A model generated the notes under the pieces. The model saw nothing but the letters and a program-made list of their open reading frames with translations, had not been told where the DNA came from and did not search any database. DNA of 13,153 nt from CAIMUM01 sp034429715 (lineage in GTDB: Bacteria; Chloroflexota; Dehalococcoidia; GIF9; UBA5629), in assembly GCA_034429715.1 (NCBI GenBank), contig DAOUFR010000080.1, forward strand, positions 1-13,153, given 5' to 3'. Both the position numbers and the translations under genes were made by a program. This document shows positions 1-8,850 of the stretch, piece by piece; the stretch's first letter is position 1; every line of letters starts with the position of its first letter.

Positions 1-1151
1 GTTATCTCATCTATAATTCTGGTTACATCGTCTATGGTCATTATCTTGCCGGTCAACATCTGCTGCGCGCCGTACCACCCAGCCACAGTCCGGCTGTTCT
101 CCATGCTCAACAGCATGCGTCCTTTAGCCATCTCCCTGGCCTTGTTCAGTTCGGCACCCGATATGCCGTCCCTGGCCAACGACAACTGCTCCAGGATCGC
201 CCTTATCGCCTTCTCCGTCTGCGCGGTATCTATGCCTGCCTGGATAACAAAAGAGCCGGTTTCGCGGAAATGCTCGACGTAGCTGTGGATATCATAGGCC
301 AACCCCAGCTTCTCCCTTATCTCGGTGAAGAGGCGGCAGCTCATGCCTTCGCCCAATACCATGCTGAACAGGTCCAATACAAACCTGTCGGGATCGTAAA
401 TGGATAATCCCTCCAGACCCAGCGTCAGGTTGACCTGCTCGGTCTCACGATACTCAATCTTTGTCCTGGACGCGGTCTGGCCGGCCCTGCTGTCGATGTA
501 TTCCGGCTGTCCGCCGGATTGCCATCCTTCCCCGGCCCGGCTGAGCATGGCCAGGAGGCTGTCGCGATCAAAATCGCCTGCTATACTGGCCAGCATATTG
601 GACGGCGTGTAGTACCTTTCAACACGCTTGAGCATCTGGTCCCGCGTGATGGCCGTGACCGTCTCCCTCGTGCCCGCAACATCCCTCCCCAGCGGTTTGC
701 CGGGCCACATCATATCGTCCAGGATCATGCCCACGCGCTGCTGGGGAGAATCCAGGCTCATGTTGATCTCTTCGATGATGACCTGCCGCTCTTTCTCGAT
801 GTCTTCCTCGCGGAAAAGCGGACGTCGCATCAGGTCTGTGATAACGTCGACAGCTGTCTCCAGGTGCTGGCTGGCCAGCTTGCACCAGTATGAGGTCAGC
901 TCCCGGTCGGTGCCGCCGTTTAAAATGCCGCCCACGCCCTCTATGGCCTCACTGATCTCGCGTGAGCTGCTGCGCTTCTGTGTGCCCTTGAAGCACATAT
1001 GCTCGATGAAGTGCGATATCCCGGCCTCACCGTCATTTTCGTAACAGCTGCCCGTCATGACGAATAACAGCAGGGATACCGACCTGGTATGCGGCATGCG
1101 GCACGTTATTACCCTCAGGCCGCTCTCGAGGGTGATTTTCTCATATTCCAT
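1..1151 (-). CDS. M16 family zinc peptidase (pitrilysin/processing-peptidase type), C-terminus cut off
   Basis: This is a metallopeptidase of the insulinase/processing-peptidase family, which cleaves peptides using one zinc ion. The reading frame is open on the minus strand from the ATG at 1151 to the window start, giving 383 residues. The inverted zinc motif HFIEH lies at residues 47-51, followed by FKGT, and the third ligand is probably E128 in the IIEEI segment, at the family's usual 76-residue spacing. The second half carries the typical IREKLGLAYDIHSY segment of the inactive-type M16 repeat. Bacterial members have about 410-430 residues, so roughly 30-50 C-terminal residues lie outside the window. 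No strong ribosome site precedes the ATG. An in-frame ATG at 1205 would add 18 Gly/Arg-rich residues but overlaps a TATAAT box, so 1151 is preferred. The gene is divergent from pdxS. Family assignment is firm; the substrate is unknown. Confidence 0.93.
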   Translation of the reverse strand, partial: MEYEKITLESGLRVITCRMPHTRSVSLLLFVMTGSCYENDGEAGISHFIEHMCFKGTQKRSSSREISEAIEGVGGILNGGTDRELTSYWCKLASQHLETAVDVITDLMRRPLFREEDIEKERQVIIEEINMSLDSPQQRVGMILDDMMWPGKPLGRDVAGTRETVTAITRDQMLKRVERYYTPSNMLASIAGDFDRDSLLAMLSRAGEGWQSGGQPEYIDSRAGQTASRTKIEYRETEQVNLTLGLEGLSIYDPDRFVLDLFSMVLGEGMSCRLFTEIREKLGLAYDIHSYVEHFRETGSFVIQAGIDTAQTEKAIRAILEQLSLARDGISGAELNKAREMAKGRMLLSMENSRTVAGWYGAQQMLTGKIMTIDDVTRIIDEI

Positions 1152-1203
1152 AGGCTTCAGTTGTCCGGCGCCGGGCGCAGGATGCCACAGCCTCCGACCA
1201 CAC

Positions 1204-1209
1204 ATTATA
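1204..1209 (-). promoter_or_regulatory. possible -10 box for the M16 peptidase gene
   Basis: The minus strand reads TATAAT here, about 53 bases before the ATG at 1151, giving a leader of about 46 nt. No convincing -35 box sits 16-18 bases upstream, so this is a weak call that rests on a perfect -10 hexamer. Confidence 0.35.
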
Positions 1210-1214
1210 ACAAA

Positions 1215-1243
1215 TTCAAATCGGCAGATTTCCGTGATATAAT
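1215..1243 (+). promoter_or_regulatory. likely housekeeping-sigma promoter for pdxS and the genes after it
   Basis: TTCAAA at 1215-1220 (4 of 6 matches to the -35 consensus) is followed by a 17-bp spacer and a perfect TATAAT at 1238-1243. Transcription would start near 1250, giving a leader of about 55 nt before the pdxS ATG. It lies back to back with the possible peptidase promoter in the divergent gap. Confidence 0.6.
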
Positions 1244-1304
1244 CTATTTACGGGAGTAACACAATCGTACGCAGAATACGAAATAAAGACGGGACTTGAT
1301 TTAA

Positions 1305-2186
1305 ATGGATACTGGAACCTGGAAAGTAAAAACCGGCCTGGCCCAGATGCTTAAGGGCGGGGTCATTATGGATGTCGTGACGCCTGATCACGCCAGGATC
1401 GCCGAGAACGCCGGCGCCTGCGCGGTGATGGCGCTGGAGCGCGTGCCGGCCGATATACGCAAGGACGGCGGCGTGGCCAGGATGTCCGACCCCACTGTTA
1501 TAACCGCCATCATGAAGGCGGTGACCATACCGGTGATGGCGAAATGCCGCATCGGCCACTTCGTGGAGGCCCAGGTGCTTGAGGCGCTGGGCGTCGATTT
1601 CATCGACGAGTCGGAGGTGCTGACTCCCGCGGACGAGAGCCACCACGTGTGGAAGCATGATTTTAAAGTGCCGTTCGTATGCGGCTGCCGCGACCTGGGA
1701 GAAGCCCTGCGCAGGATCTCGGAGGGCGCCGCCATGATACGCACCAAGGGCGAAGCAGGCACAGGCAACATCGTTGAGGCCGTGCGCCATATGCGCTCGG
1801 TCCAATCCGCCATGCGCAAGCTGCAATCAATGAGCGCCGACGAGCTTCCCGCCGAGGCCAAAAACATGGGCGCCCCGCTGGAGCTGGTGATCGAGGTGCA
1901 CAAGAGCGGCAAACTGCCTGTGGTCAATTTCGCCGCAGGCGGAGTGGCCACGCCGGCCGACGCCGCACTCATGATGCAGCTCGGCGCGGAGGGCGTCTTC
2001 GTGGGCTCGGGCATCTTTAAATCCAGCGACCCCGAAGCGCGCGCCATCTCCATAGTCAAGGCGGTAACCCATTACAAAGACCCGGCTATCATCGCCGAGG
2101 TGTCGAGGGCGCTCGGCTCCGCCATGCCCGGCCTCGATATTAAAAGCATACCCGAAGACAGCTTGCTGGCCACCAGAGGTTGGTAA
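1305..2186 (+). CDS. pdxS: pyridoxal 5'-phosphate synthase subunit PdxS
   Basis: PdxS makes PLP directly from ribose 5-phosphate, glyceraldehyde 3-phosphate and ammonia in the DXP-independent vitamin B6 pathway, working in the cytoplasm with the glutaminase PdxT. The protein has 293 residues, the usual length, and forms a TIM barrel. Visible family landmarks are D23 (GGVIMDV), the imine-forming lysine K80 (VMAKCRIGH), the second catalytic lysine K148 (TKGEAGTGN) and the phosphate-binding VGSGIF loop near the C-terminus. The ATG is preceded only by a weak GGGA ribosome site about 10 bases upstream. The next gene starts 57 bases downstream on the same strand and is not pdxT; no pdxT is in this window, so the ammonia-supplying partner must be encoded elsewhere. 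Identification is very secure. Confidence 0.98.
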   Translation: MDTGTWKVKTGLAQMLKGGVIMDVVTPDHARIAENAGACAVMALERVPADIRKDGGVARMSDPTVITAIMKAVTIPVMAKCRIGHFVEAQVLEALGVDFIDESEVLTPADESHHVWKHDFKVPFVCGCRDLGEALRRISEGAAMIRTKGEAGTGNIVEAVRHMRSVQSAMRKLQSMSADELPAEAKNMGAPLELVIEVHKSGKLPVVNFAAGGVATPADAALMMQLGAEGVFVGSGIFKSSDPEARAISIVKAVTHYKDPAIIAEVSRALGSAMPGLDIKSIPEDSLLATRGW

Positions 2187-2243
2187 TTTGCGCGCACAAT
2201 ATGCGTCTGCCGATATCATTTCCGCCATCACAGAGGAGATACC

Positions 2244-3737
<1,494 letters not shown>

Positions 3738-3762
3738 GAAGCCTGATATTCTGGACTGCGTT

Positions 3763-4401
3763 ATGCCCGAGCGTAAAGGATTGTTCATCACCTTCGAAGG
3801 GTGTGAAGGCTGCGGTAAAAGCACCCAGGCCGGGCTTCTTCACGATGAGCTGCTACGCCGCAATATTCCCTCGGCTCTGACGCATGAGCCGGGCGGGACA
3901 CCGCTGGGTGACAGGGTCAGGAAGATACTCAAGGTCAAACGCAATTACGATATCAGCCCTCAGGCCGAGCTCCTGCTTTTCAACGCCTGCCGCGCCCAGC
4001 TCGTCAGGGATGTCATCCTTCCTGCGCTGAATAAAGGCGCCAACGTTATCTGCGACCGCTTCACGGGCTCCACCCTGGCCTACCAGGGATACGGACGGGG
4101 CCTGGGGGTGGAGACCGTCGCATCGATCAACAACGCCGCCACGGGCGGACTGCAGCCGGACCTCATTTTTTTACTGGATCTGCAGCCGCAGGCGGGGCTG
4201 AAACGCAAGCGTAACACGGGCGACGACCGTTTCGAGGCGGAGGACATCGCATTCCACCACAGGGTAAGGGATGGCTATCTCGATCTCGCCGGGCGAGACC
4301 CGTCACGCTGGATCGTCCTGGAAGCGCAGCAGCCGGCTGCCGAATTGGGGAAGGCCGTACTTGACCGCGTCCTGCCCCTTCTGAGCATGGCCACGACCTG
4401 A
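3763..4401 (+). CDS. tmk: thymidylate kinase
   Basis: The enzyme phosphorylates dTMP to dTDP using ATP in the cytoplasm, an essential step in dTTP supply. The protein has 212 residues, a normal length. The P-loop is GCEGCGKST (residues 13-21), the DR motif is at D98-R99 (CDRFTGSTLAYQG) and the LID segment is LKRKRNTGDDRFEAED, arginine-rich as in bacterial enzymes. The dTMP-binding loop reads THEPGGTP, with His41 where TREPGGT is usual, and the LLFNACRAQ helix has Cys76 where many relatives have Ala or Asp. Neither change removes a recognised catalytic group. No good Shine-Dalgarno site lies just before the ATG, so expression may depend on the upstream ATPase gene, which ends 25 bases away. 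Identification is secure. Confidence 0.97.
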   Translation: MPERKGLFITFEGCEGCGKSTQAGLLHDELLRRNIPSALTHEPGGTPLGDRVRKILKVKRNYDISPQAELLLFNACRAQLVRDVILPALNKGANVICDRFTGSTLAYQGYGRGLGVETVASINNAATGGLQPDLIFLLDLQPQAGLKRKRNTGDDRFEAEDIAFHHRVRDGYLDLAGRDPSRWIVLEAQQPAAELGKAVLDRVLPLLSMATT

Positions 4402-4462
4402 GCAGCTATGATTGGCGCGGGGTAACATACAGCCGTATGAATAAGATATCCGGCGGCCCGCT

Positions 4463-5113
4463 GTGAGCGGCCGCAAGAAGGCGACCTCCAACGTTCCTCA
4501 CCTGCGGGAGGAGCGGGAGCTGCTTTCATCGGGTTTCCGCCGCATCGCCGGCCTGGACGAGGCCGGCCGCGGAGCGCTGGCGGGGCCGGTGGTGGCCGCC
4601 GCCGTAGTATTGCCCCAGGAACCGGACTTCCCCTGGCTGCCGCGGGTCAAAGACAGCAAGCTCCTGCAGGAGAAGGAGCGGCAGCAGGTCTTCGATTGCA
4701 TGACTGAGTGCGGAATCGAGATGGGTATTGGTGTGGTCGAGCCGGACGTTATCGACGCGGTGAACATACTTAACGCCACAAGAAAGGCCATGAAGCTGGC
4801 GCTGGCGGCGCTGTCCGAGCCGCCGGGATATCTGTTGATCGATGCCGTAAGGCTGAGATACATGGCCATACCCCAGAAAGCCATTATCCGGGGAGACCGA
4901 ACCGTGTTGAGCATCGCCTGCGCATCAGTGGTTGCCAAGGTAACGCGCGACCGCATTATGCTGGAGATGGATGAGCGCTACCCCGGCTATCAATTCGGCC
5001 GTCACAAAGGCTACGGCACGCGTGAGCACTTCGAATGCCTTCGCCGCAACGGGGCGTCATGCATACACAGGATGACCTATTCTCCGCTGCGCGACCTGGC
5101 CAGGCTGATATGA
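4463..5113 (+). CDS. rnhB: ribonuclease HII
   Basis: RNase HII cuts RNA in RNA-DNA hybrids and at single ribonucleotides in DNA. The 216-residue protein has the four acidic catalytic residues: D32 and E33 in GLDEAGRG, D127 in LLIDAV, and D145 in RGD. These are followed by ASVVAKVTRDRIM and GYGTREHFE, the other family blocks. The start is a GTG at 4463 because no ATG lies between it and the catalytic motif. A nine-codon frame starting with ATG at 4437 ends in a TGA at 4464-4466, overlapping this GTG, so the two could be coupled. There is no clear ribosome site. The 3' end overlaps the yraN start in an ATGA, suggesting coupled translation. The short N-terminal extension (about 25 residues) is unremarkable. 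Confidence 0.95.
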   Translation: MSGRKKATSNVPHLREERELLSSGFRRIAGLDEAGRGALAGPVVAAAVVLPQEPDFPWLPRVKDSKLLQEKERQQVFDCMTECGIEMGIGVVEPDVIDAVNILNATRKAMKLALAALSEPPGYLLIDAVRLRYMAIPQKAIIRGDRTVLSIACASVVAKVTRDRIMLEMDERYPGYQFGRHKGYGTREHFECLRRNGASCIHRMTYSPLRDLARLI

Positions 5114-5472
5114 AGAAACAGGAGACGGGAAAACGGGGCGAGCAGCTCGCCAGCAGGGCGCTGGAGAAGAAAGGATACCGCATCCTGGAGAAAAACTACC
5201 GCTGCCGGCAGGGTGAGATCGACCTGGTCGCCCGGCACCGCGACTATATTGTTTTTATTGAGGTGCGCAGCAAGACAGGGAATGCCTTCGGAACTCCGGA
5301 GGAATCGGTGACCTCAGCTAAAAAACAGAAGTTGCTGGCCACGGCACTGGATTATCTGGGCAATCACAAGGACCTGCCGGAAAACTGGCGCATCGATTTC
5401 GTCGCCGTCGAGATCGACCCGTCGGGCGGCAAGCCGGTGCGCGTCGAGATCATAGAGAACGCGGTCTGCTGA
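5110..5472 (+). CDS. yraN: YraN / UPF0102 family nuclease-fold protein
   Basis: This small protein of 120 residues belongs to the UPF0102 family, whose fold resembles Holliday-junction resolvases and restriction endonucleases; its cellular role is poorly known. The nuclease-like motif is visible: E36 and D38 in GEIDLVARH, then E51 and K55 in FIEVRSKTG. A longer in-frame start exists at 5035, but the ATG at 5110 is preferred. It overlaps the rnhB stop as ATGA and gives the family's standard length and its N-terminal sequence (KRGEQLASRALEKKGYRIL). yraN commonly follows rnhB in bacteria, which supports the call. Its stop lies 6 bases from the convergent stop of the AhpD-like gene. No clear terminator hairpin with a T-run is seen between them. 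Confidence 0.93.
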   Translation: MKKQETGKRGEQLASRALEKKGYRILEKNYRCRQGEIDLVARHRDYIVFIEVRSKTGNAFGTPEESVTSAKKQKLLATALDYLGNHKDLPENWRIDFVAVEIDPSGGKPVRVEIIENAVC

Positions 5473-5478
5473 GTATAC

Positions 5479-5805
5479 TTATTCTTCCAGCGTCGCCATG
5501 GAGATGCAGCTGTGCGCCATGGACCCGCCCGCCCTCAGCGCCACCGCCACGAAAACCGCCTCCGCAATCTCCTCGTCGCTGGCTCCGGCCTTCCTGGCGT
5601 TCTTGGTATGCCCGTGGATGCAGTAAGGGCATTGCGTGATGTGCGCGCAGGCCACCGCGATTAGCTCCTTGGTCTTCTTGTTCAGGCTGCCGTCCGCCAT
5701 CACCTTGCCGTCGAAATCCAGGTAGGCCTGCATCAGCTCCGGCTTGAGAGCATACATCTTGGCAGCCTTTTCTATATCCTTTTTCCCGTAAAAACTATCT
5801 CCCAT
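5479..5805 (-). CDS. carboxymuconolactone decarboxylase / AhpD-like family protein
   Basis: The protein has 108 residues and belongs to the CMD/AhpD superfamily of small helical proteins. The key motif is present: E47, then C59-P-Y-C62 and H66 in TQCPYCIHGH, the arrangement used by AhpD-type thiol-disulfide/peroxidase partners. This argues for redox activity rather than lactone decarboxylation. The start at 5805 has a good ribosome site (GGAGG, minus strand, at 5811-5815). It is the last gene of the minus-strand run, beginning 34 bases after the glycyl radical enzyme stop, so it may protect or reset redox state for that oxygen-sensitive enzyme; that role is inference. The exact partner and substrate cannot be read from the sequence. 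Confidence 0.88.
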   Translation of the reverse strand: MGDSFYGKKDIEKAAKMYALKPELMQAYLDFDGKVMADGSLNKKTKELIAVACAHITQCPYCIHGHTKNARKAGASDEEIAEAVFVAVALRAGGSMAHSCISMATLEE

Positions 5806-5839
5806 CTGATCCTCCGAAATTATGTAATATGAGCGAAGG

Positions 5840-8191
5840 TTATAATTTCAGGCGCGTACGCTGAATGATCTCGAGCTTGGACGGCACGGGCAGGTCGTCG
5901 AAGTAGGCGCAGTACCCCGCCACCCTCACCACAAGGCCGGGATATTTCCCCGGGTGCCTGTAAGCGTCGTCCAGCATATCTGGGTCCAGCACGTTGAACT
6001 GCACCTCCATGCCTCCTTTCTCAAAGAAGCCTCTCATCAGGGCCGCCACTGTATCCGTCCCGCGCTGGCCCTTGATGACCGCCGGATCGAATCGCAGGTT
6101 GAGGGCATATCCGTTGGGGGAGTGACAGGGATCGATACAGGCCGCCGAGTTAAGCAGCGCCGTAACTCCCAGTTTATCCTTGCCGTTGGACGCGCCCAGG
6201 CTGGCGGCGAAAGGCTCCTTGGCATTGCGCCCGCTGGGCAGCGCGCCTACCAGTGCCCCGAAAGCCACGTGGCAGGTCACGGAGTAGAATCCGGAGACGT
6301 ACCTGCCTCCACGCGTATTGGTATGCCTCGTCAGTGCCCGGTAGAAAATAGCAGCCGCCTCCGCGGCATATCCGTCGGGCAGCTCGTTATCGTTGCCGTA
6401 CTTGGGCGCGGCAGCCAGCTCGGCCTGCATGGCCGGGCTTGAGCGGAAATCATGCTTGAGCGCTGCGCACACTTCCGCCATGCTGTATTTCTTCCTGCGG
6501 AAGACCAGTTCTTCCAGCGCCGCCAGCGAATCAGCCACGTCGGCCAGACCCACTCCCTGGATGCCGCTGGAATTGAACAGCGCGCCTCCCGCGCTGATAT
6601 CCTTTCCCGACTCCAGACAGCCGTCTACCAGCATGGAGGAAAAGGGTGTGGGATGGTGGTTGCGATTGCCGAGCTCCACCATCTGTATATCCTCCACCAG
6701 GCGGTCAACCACGTGATTCACCTGGGCGGTATAAGCTTCTACAACATCCCGGATCGATGCGAACCCGGCGGGGTCCGGCGTGGGCGCGCCCCGCCGCCTG
6801 TTGCTGTTGAACAGGCGGCCGCGGTTGAGCGCCATCTCGAGGCAGATCGGCATATTCATCAGGGCGGCGTCGGTGGAGAAGAAGCTCCTGCCGGGCAGGG
6901 CCAGCTCCACGCAACCCACCACAGCATAATTCCTGGCTTCCTCGAGAGGGATGCCGTTGGCGACCAGCGACCTGACGGCCGCCTCGTCGCTGAATACGGC
7001 GGGCACGCCGTTGCCCGCCTTGGCCACTTCGATCACCCTCTTTAAATATTTTTCAGGGGAGCCCCCGTGCACGCGCGCCTGGTAGTTGGGATCGCGCAGG
7101 CCGGATTCCTCCATCATATCCAGCATTACGTATGTCAACTCGTTGGTGGCGTCTGCTCCGTCGCGGTCCATGCCGCCGATGATGGCCGCCTGCACCACCA
7201 GGTAGCCTCCGTGATACTGGCTGACGCTCTCGGACAGCAGGAAGACATGTTCTGCCGCCTTGGCCGAGAAGCACAGCAGCAGCTCTTTGGCCCTGTCAGG
7301 GGTAATCCTTCCGGCGTCCAGGTCTCGCCGGTAATACGGGTATAAGAACTGGTCCATGCGTCCGAAGGAGACCGCCGAATTGATGCTCTCCAGGCAGATG
7401 GCCATGTGCGTGAGCCACAGGGACTGCAAAGCCTCCTGAAAAGTCTCTGCCGGATTAAGCGGCACCCTGCGGCAGACGGCTGCTATCTCCTCCAGCTCGG
7501 CGCGCCGCACAGGATCCCGTTCGGCGGCGGCCATCCGCTCGGCCTCGTCTGCAACGCGACCGGCGTAGCTCAGCAGGCCCTCGCAGACTATGGCGGCTGC
7601 TCTGGGCAGGTCGCCGTCGCTGCCTTTCATCGAATCCAGGTACCCCTTTACGCCCATCCTGAGCATCTTCTCGTAATTGGGCAGGAAATGTCCTATGCCG
7701 CCGGCCTCGTTTATCAGATAAAAAGTTGCTTTAAGCTGTTCAGCCGCGTACTGAAAGAACCTGCCCATATGCGGAAAGAAGGCTTTAAAAGGCATGTTGC
7801 GGAAAAGCCAGTAGGGAATGACGTCGAACAATATCCTCAGCCGGTCCTTCCAGGGCATCAGCATGGGTGTGGTCTTCCGTTTATCTATACGAGGGATGTC
7901 CGTGCCCATGAATACGCCGCTGAGCTCCGGCTGCATGAGGGCGGAGATGCGGTGGCTGCCCATGTTTCCCACGATCAGCTCATCGGGATATATGCGCACT
8001 GATTTATTCTGGAGGATGTAGCGGGTCGCCATGGCGCGACGCACTATTAAGGGCTGCGACGGGTCATCGTGATGCTTGTAAAAGTCAGTCACCAGGTAGG
8101 CCCGTTCAGGGCAGAGGTGCACCCTACTGCCCAGCAGCTCCTTCTTTATGCGCTGGAAGCGTTCTGTTCTCTCGGTCGCAGCGACTGCCAT
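5840..8191 (-). CDS. glycyl radical enzyme, pyruvate formate-lyase superfamily, substrate unknown
   Basis: This 783-residue protein is a full-length glycyl radical enzyme, a cytoplasmic strict-anaerobe catalyst. The thiyl cysteine C427 and neighbouring E429 are in VVGCVELALPG, and the radical glycine is G759 in RVAGYCAYF near the C-terminus, so both halves of the radical site are intact. The PFL-like barrel covers about 1-630 and the glycyl radical domain about 660-770. The GCVE form with a glutamate two residues after the cysteine resembles dehydratase/lyase members (choline lyase, glycerol or hydroxyproline dehydratases) more than true PFL, which has two adjacent cysteines. However, the following LALPGRSFFSTDAA differs from the PQxPGKTEG of CutC and glycerol dehydratase. 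The start lies 5 bases after the DUF4389 stop with no obvious ribosome site, so translation is probably coupled. No radical-SAM activase gene is in the window. Family is certain; substrate is not. Confidence 0.95.
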   Translation of the reverse strand: MAVAATERTERFQRIKKELLGSRVHLCPERAYLVTDFYKHHDDPSQPLIVRRAMATRYILQNKSVRIYPDELIVGNMGSHRISALMQPELSGVFMGTDIPRIDKRKTTPMLMPWKDRLRILFDVIPYWLFRNMPFKAFFPHMGRFFQYAAEQLKATFYLINEAGGIGHFLPNYEKMLRMGVKGYLDSMKGSDGDLPRAAAIVCEGLLSYAGRVADEAERMAAAERDPVRRAELEEIAAVCRRVPLNPAETFQEALQSLWLTHMAICLESINSAVSFGRMDQFLYPYYRRDLDAGRITPDRAKELLLCFSAKAAEHVFLLSESVSQYHGGYLVVQAAIIGGMDRDGADATNELTYVMLDMMEESGLRDPNYQARVHGGSPEKYLKRVIEVAKAGNGVPAVFSDEAAVRSLVANGIPLEEARNYAVVGCVELALPGRSFFSTDAALMNMPICLEMALNRGRLFNSNRRRGAPTPDPAGFASIRDVVEAYTAQVNHVVDRLVEDIQMVELGNRNHHPTPFSSMLVDGCLESGKDISAGGALFNSSGIQGVGLADVADSLAALEELVFRRKKYSMAEVCAALKHDFRSSPAMQAELAAAPKYGNDNELPDGYAAEAAAIFYRALTRHTNTRGGRYVSGFYSVTCHVAFGALVGALPSGRNAKEPFAASLGASNGKDKLGVTALLNSAACIDPCHSPNGYALNLRFDPAVIKGQRGTDTVAALMRGFFEKGGMEVQFNVLDPDMLDDAYRHPGKYPGLVVRVAGYCAYFDDLPVPSKLEIIQRTRLKL

Positions 8192-8196
8192 AATTT

Positions 8197-8817
8197 CTAA
8201 GTGTCCAGGGCGAACGGCGGGTACTTATCGGTGATCATGATCATGGCATAGCACATCACCCTGAAGCCCCATCTCATCACACCCAGCACGAAATCGAAGA
8301 GTCCCCTGGGGAATTTGCCCGTGAAGAGTATGGCAAACCAGGCGATGATGATCACCACCAGGGCGGCGATCCACAGGAAGCACAGCACGATAATATGAGG
8401 TATTGCCAGGAACCACTTGACCAGCGGCAGCCAGCGGTTAAGGCCCGCGGCGTCCGGGTACGGCATATCCAGTTGAACGTTCTGCTCTTCGTCGGTGGAG
8501 GGATAAACGTCAGTCATCAGGTAGAGGTAGGATGCTACCCTGTAGCTGAACTTGGAGAGATTGAGGTTCCAGTCATACCACCATTTCGGGTACTTTTGAC
8601 GGAACAGCAGCATCAGCACCAGCGGAAGCATGATCAGTCCGACGCCGGATACGACCGTTCCTGCTTCCTTGACCCCCATCTGGAAGCTGCCGCCCATCAA
8701 CAGCATAAGTACGATTAAAATGGGAATTACCGTGAATATACGGAAGAAACTTGTGAGGCGGTTCAGCTTGCGCTCCGGGTAATCGATTTTCAGGCTTACC
8801 GGGTAATCAACTGACAT
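8197..8817 (-). CDS. DUF4389 domain membrane protein with internal duplication
   Basis: This 206-residue integral membrane protein belongs to the uncharacterised DUF4389 family. Hydrophobic segments lie near residues 25-43, 55-72 and 138-165, with a further hydrophobic stretch near 176-196. The C-terminal half shows the family signature: AIPHIIVL, then AWFAILFTGKFPRGLFDF, then ITDKYPPFAL. The N-terminal half carries a degenerate copy of the same pattern (RLTSFFRIFTVIPILIV, then YRVASYLYLMTDVYPS), so the protein looks like a tandem duplication. The start at 8817 has a strong AAGGAGG ribosome site on the minus strand near 8825-8831, 7 bases away. It lies 33 bases after the PNPOx-like gene and 5 bases before the glycyl radical enzyme, so it is co-transcribed with them. 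Its biochemical role is unknown, and the operon link does not settle it. Confidence 0.88.
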   Translation of the reverse strand: MSVDYPVSLKIDYPERKLNRLTSFFRIFTVIPILIVLMLLMGGSFQMGVKEAGTVVSGVGLIMLPLVLMLLFRQKYPKWWYDWNLNLSKFSYRVASYLYLMTDVYPSTDEEQNVQLDMPYPDAAGLNRWLPLVKWFLAIPHIIVLCFLWIAALVVIIIAWFAILFTGKFPRGLFDFVLGVMRWGFRVMCYAMIMITDKYPPFALDT

Positions 8818-8850
8818 TGTACTGCCTCCTTCCTTTATTTTGGCTCCGGG

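Noticed and set aside
34..1044. Plus-strand open frames across the left edge
   Set aside because: The minus strand encodes a continuous M16 peptidase with its HxxEH motif over the whole stretch, so the forward frames are shadows.
1152..1205. Upstream ATG at 1205 as the start of the M16 peptidase
   Set aside because: It would add 18 residues unlike the family N-terminus, and it overlaps the TATAAT box on the same strand.
5035..5109. Longer yraN starting at 5035
   Set aside because: The extra 25 residues overlap the rnhB coding end in another frame and are unlike YraN. The ATG at 5110 forms an ATGA overlap and gives the usual length.
5473..5478. GTATAC palindrome between the convergent yraN and AhpD-like genes as a shared terminator
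   Set aside because: It is only 6 bases, with no stem of useful length and no T-run on either side.
5954..7045. Long plus-strand open frames opposite the glycyl radical enzyme gene
   Set aside because: They lie antisense to a full-length, motif-complete gene, have Cys/His/Gly-rich low-quality translations, no ribosome sites and no recognisable domain. They are shadows caused by GC-rich codons.
5840..8191. Calling the glycyl radical enzyme pyruvate formate-lyase or choline TMA-lyase
   Set aside because: It lacks the adjacent cysteine pair of PFL, and the residues after GCVE do not match choline lyase. No microcompartment genes are present.
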